A program made the translations under genes and the position numbers. Of a DNA stretch of 64,000 nt, positions 55,526 through 64,000 are shown piece by piece (position 1 is the first letter of the stretch; each line of letters begins with the position of its first letter). The notes under the pieces are model-generated. The model saw nothing but the letters and a program-made list of their open reading frames with translations. It was not told where the DNA came from and did no database searches. The stretch spans positions 350,820,154 to 350,884,153 of the forward strand of contig JARDYH010000001.1 in assembly GCA_029215795.1 (NCBI GenBank). The letters are read 5' to 3'. Source of the stretch: Anniella stebbinsi. Taxonomy: Eukaryota > Chordata > Lepidosauria > Squamata > Anniellidae.

Positions 55526-57697
55526 TAGGGATGTGCAGCAGATCGGATCCGATCCATGATCCGAATCCGATCCGCCCAAAAATTGGATAAAAACGATCCG
55601 ATCCGCCAACCATCCGATCTGATCCGATCCGAAGGGACCCGATCCGGATCAGAAAAAATCGGAAAATCAGACGCCATTTTGAATGCTTTTTCCCATAGCC
55701 TAGTATTGTGTTACAAAAACGCCTATAACTTTTTCATTTTTAAAGATAGAAGGATGAAACGTGGGCACTTTGTAGATGGGTTAGGGGTAGTTATCTGTGA
55801 GAAATTTCAGAAAGATTGGTGCAGGCATTTTGTGGCAATTAACTTTTTAATAAATAACCAGGAATGCCTATAACTTTTTCATTTTTAAAGTTCCACACAC
55901 GAAACTTTGCCACATTGTAGATGGTATATTGGGACCCTTGTGTGTGAAATTTCAGAAACATAGATGCTTGCTTTATGTGGCAATTAATTTTAGAAAAATG
56001 GGTAGTAGTGTGGTAAATACAGTTATGCCTTCAACTTTTTTATTTTTAAAGATACAAACAGGAAACTTGGGCACATTACAGGTACCACTTTGCTTGATAT
56101 GTGTGTGAAATTTCAGAAAGATAGGTCCATGCATGTAGTGGCAGTTAATTTTTGAAACAATGAGGAAAGAAACGCCTACAACTTTTTTATTTTAAAAGTT
56201 AGAAGTCTGAAAATTGCTCACTTTGTAGATGGGTTAGGGGTAGTTATCTGTCAGAAATTTCAGAAAGTTAGGTCCAGGCATTTGGTGGCTATGAATTTTT
56301 TTAGATTAAAAGTTACAAAAGTTTTTCCACAGAGGCTTGGGCTGTCAATTGCATCCTGCTCCCCCGCCTCCCCCTCCCTCTTTTATCTGTCAAAACTCCA
56401 TATTGTTGTAACTTTTAATCTAAAAAATTCATAGCCACCAAATGCCTGAACCTATCTTTCTGAAATTTCTGACAGATAACTACCCCTAACCCATCTACAA
56501 AGTGAGCAACTTTCAGACTTCTAACTTTTAAAATAAAGAAGTTATAGGCGTTCCCTTCCTCATTTTTCAAAAATACCTTGCCACTACACGCTTGAAGCTA
56601 TGCTTCTGAAATTTCTCCACATTAGACATACCACTTTGGTTCACATGTGTGATAAATTTCAGAAGCATAGCTTCAAGCATGTAGTGGCAAGGTATTTTTG
56701 AAAAATGAGGAAGGGAATGCCTATAACTTTTTTATTTTAAAAGAAGTCTGAAAGTTGTTCACTTTGTAGATGGGTTAGGGGTAGTTATCTGTCAGAAATT
56801 TCAGAAAGATAGGTCCAGGCATTTGGTGGCTACGATTTTTTTAGATTAAAAGTGACAACAACACAGAGTTTTGACAGATAAAAGAGGGAGTGGGAGGGGG
56901 GTGCAATTGACAGCCCAAGCCTCTGTGGAAAAACTTTTGTAACTTTTAATCTAAAAAATCCATAGCCATCAAATGCCTGGACCTATCATTCTGAAATTTC
57001 TCACAGGTAACTACCCCTAACCTATCTACAAAGTGAGCAACTTTCAGACTTCTAACTTTTAAAATAAAGAAGTTGTAGGCGTTTCTTTCCTCATTGTTTC
57101 AAAAATACCATGCCACTACATGCCTGGACCTATCTTTCTGAAATTTCATACACATATCAAGCAAAGTGGTACCTGTAATGTGCCCAAGTTTCCTGTTTGT
57201 ATCTTTAAAAATAAAAAAGTTGAAGGCATAACTGTATTTACCCCACTACTACCCATTTTTCTAAAATTAATTGCCACACAAGGCAAGCACCTATGTTTCT
57301 GAAATTTCACACATGAGTCCCAATGTACCACCTGCAACGTGGCAAAGTTTCATGTGTGGAACATTAAAAATGAAAAAGTTATAGGCATTCCTTGTTATTT
57401 ATTAAAAAATTATTTGCCACAAAGTGCCTGCACCAATCTTTCTGAAATTTCTCACAGATAACTATCCCTAACCCATCTACAAAGTGCCCAAGTGTCATCC
57501 TTCTATCTTTAAAAATGAAAAATGTTATAGGCGTTTTTGTAACACATTACTAGGCTATGGGGAAATGCATTCAAAATGGCGTCCGATCCGAAAATCTGAC
57601 ATCCGATTTTCGGATCGGAATCGGATCCGATCCGGTCCACCAGGTCCGATTTCGATCCTCAATCCGATCTGATCCTGGGGGTCAGTGCACATCCCTA
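55526..57697. mobile_element. giant foldback hAT-like element (TAGGGATGTGCA family, copy 3)
   Basis: Left TAGGGATGTGCAGCAG, right GTGCACATCCCTA, with the exact 8 bp duplication GAAAATAG (55518-55525 and 57698-57705). Each end has a block of GATCCGATCCG-type subterminal repeats (55540-55660 and 57580-57675). Between them lie about five roughly 145 bp modules per arm, forward on the left and inverted on the right, around an axis near 56620. Within each arm one module is itself paired with an inverted copy (56165-56310 with 56405-56560). Shared module words are GCCTATAACTTTTT, AGATGGGTTAGGGGTAG and GAAATTTCAGAAAGAT. There is no transposase frame, so mobilisation must have been in trans. Confidence 0.93.
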
Positions 57698-57954
57698 GAA
57701 AATAGCACTGAGACAAGCATCTTGACATGGGATAGTCCCGTTGTGTTCATGCTTGCCTAAAATTTTGCAGCAGTTTCAACAGAAGGTGCTGAGAAATAAA
57801 TGCTGCACAAACCCTCATCATTCACATTATTCGGGCTTACAGTAGGCTGCAGTGTGCACAAATTTGGTGAGGAACAAACTGTATATCTTAGTATTGGAGC
57901 TGTTGTTTTAGTAGAAACTGATTTGATAAAAACTATTCTTTGTACACATGGAAG

Positions 57955-58165
57955 ACCATATCTTGGTGGTAGAGCCATGCTTTGCATGTGAAAGATCCTA
58001 GATTCAATCCCTGTTTTTTTTTCAGCTAAAAGGATTTAGGTAGCCTGTGATGGGAAAAATCTCTGCTAGAGACCCTGGAGAGCTGCTGCCAGTCAGGGTA
58101 GACAATATTGGATTAGAAGGATGTATCGTCCAAACTTGAATAAAGCAGCTTCCTATGTTCCGAAA
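57955..58165 (+). repeat. tRNA-derived SINE
   Basis: A-box-like TGGTGGTAGAGCCATGC, B-box-like GATCCTAGATTCAATCC, body CTGCTGCCAGTCAGGGTAGA and tail AAGCAGCTTCCTATGTTC. Located in VRK1 intron 3. Confidence 0.75.
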
Positions 58166-58961
58166 CATCCTTGTAGATTTACTTCTGTAAGAGAGCAATC
58201 CTGTGGTCCCTGGGTCAACGTCCCAGGGACGGTAGGATTGTTTGGATTCCCTCTTGCGAGGTCATAGACACTGCTACCACCTTCGAAGAGGGAGTCAGAG
58301 AGCCACCCTCTTCCCCCTTGCAGTTGGCGTAGAAAGAACTGTGTTAGTTGGTCTTTTGAGGTCGAAAAAGTGAGCTTGGAGGAGGAGGAAAGGAGGCATT
58401 ACAAAGGGAAGGGAGGAGACTGGAGAGGCCAAGATATGATTCATCTTGAGCCTCTTTCCCTCCCCGCCCACTCTGAAGATGGCCTAAAAAGCCTGCCTAG
58501 TGAAACCTACAGGACCAGAGGATGAGGAGGTGAAGATCACCTCCGCCACTCCTCCCACCCTGCACTGGATGATTGGACGCCTTGTACTCAGAGGCATATG
58601 CTCTGAGAATAAAGCAAAAGATTATATATTGATTATTCAGTATGACAATAAGTGCTACAGTATTACCAGAATGCCAGATGTTAGGCTTTCAGTCTCCATA
58701 TTAAAGTGCAAACCCCATCCTATTGAAATTTATCAATGTTTCTGTTTTTTTAATTGATTGGTTTCCCCCCGTTACATATCAACCTTTGAGGAAATGGTTG
58801 AAAGGTGTAGTAATTAAAAGGAAGAGAATTTAAATAGTTACATTTCAAGTTTTATATAGGACAGTGGAAGAAAGATTTATGAAGTATCATAGTATTTGCT
58901 ATGGATAGGAGGACAGAAATCAATTTGAAAGTTTACACTTACTTTGAAATGATTTTTAAAG

Positions 58962-59031
58962 GAGCCCAGTGACAATGGACCACTCTTTACTGAATTAAGT
59001 TTCTACACACGAGCTGCTAAACCAGAGCTAA
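58962..59031 (+). CDS. VRK1: VRK1 coding exon 4: C-helix region
   Basis: A 70 bp exon after GATTTTTAAAG and before the strong donor GTAAGT at 59032. It codes EPSDNGPLFTELSFYTRAAK then PEL, phase +1 at the end. The Glu of FTEL corresponds to the helix-C glutamate that pairs with the ATP lysine. Compared with human VRK1, FTELKFYQ is FTELSFYT here, which loses one charge; the catalytic Glu is retained. Confidence 0.92.
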
Positions 59032-59798
59032 GTAAGTAGTCTACTCTTGATTTCTGATTCAACAAAACAATTTCTTTAATCCTTTTGTATATCATAATAT
59101 AGACCATAGAGAGAGGTGGTTCATGGGCAACTAGAACATAGAGGACTCTTAAATGATTTCTTTAAGGGCATTTTAATTATAGCTGGATGTTTCTTTATAA
59201 TGGTGAATTGTTGGATATTTATTGAAGATAATTGTTTATAAACAGGGTCTACTGAACTGGAACACTTGCTCTTGTCCTTTTCATGCTAGAAGGTCACACA
59301 CAGCCCATTGAGGCTGCAGCCACTAATTTGCAAGGGGAAAATGGAATTTTCATACTAAAAGGTGACTGTTTGAATGGGAAAAAAGTAGAAGCAATTGTAT
59401 TTAAATATTCTACTTGAATTTGTTAAAGAGACAAGATGTTGGCTATTATTTGCCTGTGCAGGATTCATTTGCTGTATTAAAACTGCTAAGAACGTAGACG
59501 GAAATATACAAATGTATGGACAATAGCAATGGCACAATCCAGCCAAAGTAAGCCCTTTTAAATCAGGTTAATTTCAACAGGAAAGACTTTCATATGGCTA
59601 ACACTACTGAGTCTTAAAAGTGCTTAATGTTGTCTGAGTTGTGTGCTTAGTGCCTAAGTAGTAAATATTTGTTTACTATTCACTGCTATTAATCAGTTTT
59701 CTGACTTACCAATAAACACATTCTTGCTTAAATATGGCAATAATCGCTTTGCAGAAAACCGTAACAGTGTATATTTGGAAACTGTTTTATGTTTTCAG
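59032..59798. other. VRK1 intron 4
   Basis: GT-AG intron of 767 bp. No repeat or other feature recognised. Confidence 0.7.
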
Positions 59799-59886
59799 TT
59801 AAGACGTGGATTTCTTCTCACAAACTGAAATACTTAGGTGTGCCAAAGTACTGGGGTTCTGGCATACATCAAAAGAATGGCAAAAG
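59799..59886 (+). CDS. VRK1: VRK1 coding exon 5
   Basis: An 88 bp exon after TTTTCAG and before GTACAA. Joined to exon 4 it reads IKTWISSHKLKYLGVPKYWG and SGIHQKNGK, ending with two bases of a Ser codon. KLKYLGVPKYWGSG is a hallmark VRK1 segment. The donor GTACAA departs from the GTRAGT consensus and is the weakest of the set. Confidence 0.93.
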
Positions 59887-60941
59887 GTACAAACAATATA
59901 TTATTTTAGAGTGTATAGGATATTTCATAGTCACATTTTCCACCAATAGCTGTTCCACAAGCCCTAACATGGTTTCTTAATATTAACTTTAGCTGATATC
60001 ATTACTTGGCATGTCTATTATTGTGAAAATATGAGGGGATTATATATGGCCACTTGAAAAATATCTATATATAAACCTAAATTTATGATAAACCATAATG
60101 GTTTATCACGATGGAGTATTTGGAGATATGAACTGATACATGCATGCAGAGGATATTGTTGGGTGAGTCTTAGGAATTTTAGTACTGTTTGTTCTATCTT
60201 GTGTGGAGCTGCTTAAAAAGTAATAAAATAGTTAGATTTAAAGTTCTATACAATTGTTTTTAGGGCACACTCTGGCTGTGTTCAGACGTCACCTTAAGCC
60301 ATGATGGTTAATAAGCTACTCACAGTAGTTTATTTTGAAAATAAGTTACTGTTATCCCCCACATGATCAGACAAATAAGCTACTGGGTGTAGTTTATTAA
60401 GTTAATGTGCATAATCTGAGTAATTCCCACCCCCTCTGTCCTGCTGCAGTCTTCCTGCCCCTGCGATGGCGCTGTTTCACCCATTGACAACATCGCAGCA
60501 GCCTTTTTAACCTTCCACAATATCCCAATGAGAGGGGATAGATTAATTCAGTGCTTCCAGCGTCACCCTGACAAGTAAGTAGCTCTGGAAGTATGCAGTA
60601 TTGGAACCCTAGTATGGAGGTACTCAATGCACCATCAAAATCCTGCAAGATTACACACAAAAGCACCTTTTAAGGTGGTGGCTTTAACTTCATGGAAGTT
60701 TGCAGGAGTGGGACAAAACTTCATACATAGCATCCCCTGGTAGGGATGCACATAAAGCAAAATGACAGCCCTGCGTAGCTGCTGCAGCCACCTAACCAAG
60801 ATGGTGTTTGGTACTTGGGGAGGTTGCAGAGTGCACTGCCGGGGGAAGGGTTAGGGCGGGCTTGGGCTGTGAGTGCAATCAGTTGCTAGGCAGATCATGG
60901 AAACAGAAATCTACTGGCTGGAAGACAGTGGCAGCAGCAGA

Positions 60942-61350
60942 AACTAAGCCCTATGATGAGAGACTGAAAGAACTGGTCACATTTAGCCTTGAGAAGAGAA
61001 GATTGAGGGGAGACACGATAGCACTCTTCAAGCACTTGAAAAGTTGTCTCACAGAGGAGGGCCAGGATCTCTTCCCCATCATCCCAGAGTGCAGGAAACA
61101 GAACAGTGAGCTCAAGTTACCGGGAGCCAGATTCCGGCTGGACATCAAGAAAAAAACCTCCTGTTAGAGCAGTATGACAGTGGAACTAATTACCTAGGGA
61201 GGTAGTAGGCTCTCCCACACTAGAGGCATTCAAGATGCAGCTGGACAGCTATCTGTCAGGTATGCTTTAATGTAGATTCCAACATTGAGCAGGGAGTTGG
61301 ACTCAGTGGCCATATAGGCCCCTTCCAATTCTACTATTCTCTGATTCTTT
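60942..61350 (+). mobile_element. CR1 LINE 3' fragment
   Basis: Encodes KPYDERLKELVTFSLEKRRL with RGD following, then CCAGATTCCGGCTGGACATC and the tail CTACTATTCTCTGATTC. It gives the uninterrupted text used to infer the empty site of the nested MITEs at 25169. Sense orientation in VRK1. Confidence 0.85.
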
Positions 61351-61374
61351 TACCCCTCAGGAAATCATTAAGGC

Positions 61375-61475
61375 ACAATCCTGTGCATGTTGAGACAAAG
61401 AAAACTCCGACAACTCTCATCATTCCCCAGACAGCAGACTTTTTTCTGCCTAAACATTCTGAGGATTGTGCTCTT
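61375..61475. mobile_element. foldback MITE (GTTTAGACA-type ends)
   Basis: GCACAATCCTGTGCATGTTG on the left is loosely mirrored by CTAAACATTCTGAGGATTGTG on the right. Related to 47100-47235. Confidence 0.55.
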
Positions 61476-62402
61476 AATGTATAAGTCTGTGAAGTATTCC
61501 TTATGCTCAACCAATACAGTTTCTGCTTCTAACCTTTGGTTCAAAGATGTTCATGAATCATAAACGCCCTCTCACTTGCATTCCAGATTGCCTTGATTTT
61601 CCTCTCTGGGTTCTGATCACAACTCGTTGTGTTAGAATCAGTGCTTGTGTGTCTCTGTAGTGGCATTTAATTTTTAATAGCATTTTGGAATGTTATCCAG
61701 TTGGTGGAAAGCAAGGAAAATCAAAATAATATGTAAAATTGTGTTTGTTCAGTAGCTACAGAAAAATAGTAGTAGATCCACACACATTTTAGGGCTGCTT
61801 CCTTGGTTTTTGGTGGTGTTGTGGGGGGAGCAGTCAAATGTCACTACATGCTCCTTTTTAAACTCCCATACAGCAAAAGTTAGAATGGGAGAGGTTGCTA
61901 CTGTTCCCAAGAAACTGCAAAAAGCATTGGCACATGCTTGCTGAATTATGGCTTTATTACCTGGATTGCTATAATTGAATTTAAGGAACACGTGATCCTT
62001 ACAATTTTCCCTTACCCTGCTCTGTGTCCCACTGCTGTCTGGAGTACGGCTGGTGAGTAACATGGGGTGCTGCTCAGACGCTGCAACGCCCTCTGCAAGG
62101 CCCATCTGCTCATTTCCCTGTTAATCTTTAGAAAGTTACTGAAGACTTTCTTATTCCGATGGACCTTCAGTATTAGTGGAATTGTTCTCCAGTGTTTTGT
62201 TGCTGCATAATTTGAATATGTACATAAGATGCATAAACAATGGAGAAGAACATAATTTGAATTTTGCTGCTGTCTTTAAATTTGTGGATTTCTATTATAT
62301 GTTGCTTTCAAGGCCCTTTTGCCAAACAGCTACTTAGACATTTTAAAATAAATGGAAAATAGATTTTTTTGGAACGACAACATCCCTTTGTTTTGAAATT
62401 AG

Positions 62403-62511
62403 CTATAGATTTATGGTGATGGACAGATTTGGAAAAGATCTTCAGAAGATTTTTGAAGAGAGAGAAAAACAGTTTACACGCAAAACAGTACTACAGTTGG
62501 GCTTGAGAATA
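62403..62511 (+). CDS. VRK1: VRK1 coding exon 6: hinge and helix D-E
   Basis: A 109 bp exon between AAATTAG and GTAAGT. It completes the Ser codon and reads YRFMVMDRFGKDLQKIFEER then EKQFTRKTVLQLGLRI. The length of 36 residues after the shared Ser equals the human exon. The MDRFG hinge is kept. Confidence 0.93.
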
Positions 62512-62647
62512 GTAAGTTAAACATTTGTTATTTTTAATCCTACGTAATGTAATCTTGGTTTTAAGGTTAGTCTGTAATGGGTAGAGCCCCCTTGCTGGAT
62601 GGGGTTGAGCATTTTATGACATTGTCCTATATTGTGTGTTTATTTAG
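62512..62647. other. VRK1 intron 6
   Basis: Short GT-AG intron of 136 bp; acceptor TTTATTTAG. Confidence 0.9.
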
Positions 62648-62740
62648 CTCGATGTTTTGGAGTATGTTCATGAACATGAATATGTGCATGGAGACATCAA
62701 GGCCTCAAATCTTCTCCTGGGCTACAAGGCTCCACATCAG
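62648..62740 (+). CDS. VRK1: VRK1 coding exon 7: catalytic loop
   Basis: A 93 bp exon, in phase, followed by GTAACT. It reads [20 protein letters not shown] then [19 protein letters not shown] is the catalytic loop. The Asp (residue 176 here, Asp177 in human) is the catalytic base and the Lys and Asn complete the active site. VRK2 has KAAN at this place, which supports VRK1. The next expected segment with the DYG metal-binding motif is not found in the remaining 1.26 kb, so the gene continues past the window. Confidence 0.94.
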
Positions 62741-64000
62741 GTAACTTCCAGTCTTTTCTTTCTTCAGTGTTTAACCTATTGTTTTAAAGAAAATGGAGCT
62801 GCTGTGAACCTCAGCATAAGTCTTACCTTTATGAATGTGTACAGCATTAATATTTCTGCTTGACATTTATATCTAGTTAATGTTGTACATTTTTTATTCA
62901 CTTTGCTGGCAGTTGATCAAATTGGCTATTCTGCCCTGAATAATATTCAGGAGAATGCTTGCGATACAAAACGAATTTCAAATAGCTATTTGGGGGTGGA
63001 AGTTTAAAATTATATAGTACACCGGTGAATTACGTTTGCTTGTCTGCTTTGTCAGTTTTTTATTTCCTTTGTTTGAAGAATCCATCAAGCATAAGTGTTC
63101 TGTTACTTGGAAAACCTGATTTTTTTAACATGTTGATTATTTAAATCAATTGGTTTACAGAAATATCTGTAGCTGTCTAATTTTATTATTATTATTATTT
63201 TACATCTTTAGTGTTTGACAAATGCACATATGAAGTCCATAATTTTCTCCTGCTCAAGTGCTTATCTTGGGATGAATAAGCAAATACTAGCACTTTTGAA
63301 GTAGCAAAACTAGCCTTGCAAATGAATTCACAAAATGTCCTAGTCTACAAAAAGTCTTGCTGGTCTGTTATCCACATGTATATGGACTCAACATACCTAT
63401 AGAATTCAAGGCAAGGTCATTCAGGTCTTTGTCACTGGCTAGACTCTGAGAGTCACTGGGCCAGTTGTATCACTTAACATCAAGAATACAAAGCTTGTGC
63501 TTTTATGTCATCCAGTCTTACTGCAGTGCCATGCAAAAGCCCCCTCTGTATTGAGCCAGCATAAGAATGGTGAAGGGTGCTAGAAGAGAGCCCCCTCCCA
63601 CTGTTTAACCCAGGGGTGTGCAGAAAGTAGATCTCCCAGTAGCCTCTCTGAACTTAACTTCCCAGTAGCCTCTCTGAACATGGTAAATGCTCAGAAATGC
63701 TCAGTTGAAGTCCAAAACATCTGAAAATCTACTTTTTGCACACTCCTGGTTTAACCCAGCATACCAGCTACTCACAGGAGGTTTCCTCTAGCAATACAGT
63801 AAGGCTCAGATGCTTCATAAGGCAATGTAGAATCAGGATGACATGGCACATTTTTGCTGGTCCCAAGAGCTCCATTCTCCACATCTGGATTTGGGTCTGA
63901 AAGACCAAGGAAAAGTGTGGGTACATGGAGGGTAAGTTGTTAGTAAGCAAGCACAACGACTTGTGACATTTCATATCATCATTACTGATCCCAGGACATT
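62741..64000. other. VRK1 intron 7 (incomplete)
   Basis: Starts with donor GTAACT. No downstream exon recognised. Contains a small (ATT)n at 63184-63200 and the MITE at 63611-63748. Confidence 0.6.
63611..63748. mobile_element. 138 bp hAT MITE with exact TSD
   Basis: Left CAGGGGTGTGCAGAAAGTAG, right CTACTTTTTGCACACTCCTG, inverted ends. The exact 8 bp duplication GTTTAACC is at 63603-63610 and 63749-63756. A short tandem (CCCAGTAGCCTCTCTGAAC) occurs twice inside. A degraded relative starts near 20812. Confidence 0.92.

Larger units (their letters stand above)
54066..58961. other. VRK1 intron 3
   Basis: GT-AG intron of 4.9 kb. Almost half is the giant foldback element at 55526-57697, and a SINE lies at 57955-58165. 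54066-55525 is unassigned. 58197-58241 is a hairpin-forming piece (CAATCCT ... AGGATTG outside TCCCTGGG ... CCCAGGGA). Confidence 0.75.
59887..62402. other. VRK1 intron 5
   Basis: GT-AG intron of 2.5 kb. Holds a family G-like piece near 60284-60420, a CR1 fragment at 60942-61350, the foldback MITE remnant at 61375-61475 and a possible L2 C-terminal scrap near 62085-62165. Confidence 0.65.

Noticed and set aside
55526..57697. CRISPR-like or satellite array
   Set aside because: The modules are diverged, alternate in orientation and are enclosed by inverted tips with an 8 bp target duplication, so it is a transposable element in a vertebrate genome.
52328..62740. VRK2 instead of VRK1
   Set aside because: The basic N-terminal leader, ADVNSSKSV segment, KLKYLGVPKYWGSG and HGDIKASN follow VRK1; VRK2 differs at each of these places.
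62741..64000. Next VRK1 exon with the DYG motif
   Set aside because: No in-phase segment with an acceptor and a DYGLAYRY-like coding stretch was found; the exon must lie beyond the window.

Overview
This is vertebrate nuclear DNA, most likely from a squamate reptile (lizard or snake). The evidence is a split gene with GT-AG introns, CR1 LINE ends with (ATTCTATG)n or (TTCTTATG)n tails, L2-type LINE pieces seeded with (ATT)n microsatellites, tRNA-derived SINEs and an unusually rich set of short DNA transposons. The order below squamate level cannot be fixed by reading alone. No prokaryotic, viral or CRISPR features are present.

The only host protein gene I can support is VRK1 (vaccinia-related kinase 1, a nuclear Ser/Thr kinase) on the + strand. 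A CpG island at about 48.04-48.77 kb carries NRF1, ETS and GC-box motifs and a plausible untranslated first exon ending at 48456. Six coding exons follow: 52328-52484, 54010-54065, 58962-59031, 59799-59886, 62403-62511 and 62648-62740. They join in phase and encode about residues 1-191, from the N terminus through the glycine loop, the ATP-binding lysine and the HGDIKASN catalytic loop. The metal-binding DYG segment and the rest lie beyond the right edge.

The left 48 kb is intergenic and mostly repeats. Left to right it holds a hAT relic interrupted by a Penelope-like fragment (3.2-3.8 kb), a foldback element (4.4-5.1 kb), and copies of a palindromic MITE with the end motif GGGTGACCATATGAAAAG (5.5, 7.2, 17.1, 21.0, 24.3, 25.2-25.8, 32.9 and 45.3 kb). 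L2 and CR1 fragments are scattered through it. There are two arrays of a roughly 155 bp module (33.7 and 37.1 kb), a GC-rich foldback element that imitates a CpG island (41.1-42.1 kb), and three non-repetitive AT-rich stretches that could be conserved non-coding DNA.

Many of the DNA elements have target-site duplications that can be read directly. Those with exact 8 bp copies are at 21046, 25363, 28179, 32902, 43418, 55526 and 63611, which is the hAT pattern. Nested insertions give a relative order of events, for example CR1, then a MITE, then a second MITE of the same family at 24.7-26.1 kb. The most striking structure is a 2.17 kb palindrome made of smaller palindromic modules, flanked by an exact 8 bp duplication, inside VRK1 intron 3 (55526-57697). 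If transcribed with the gene it would fold into a very long RNA hairpin.
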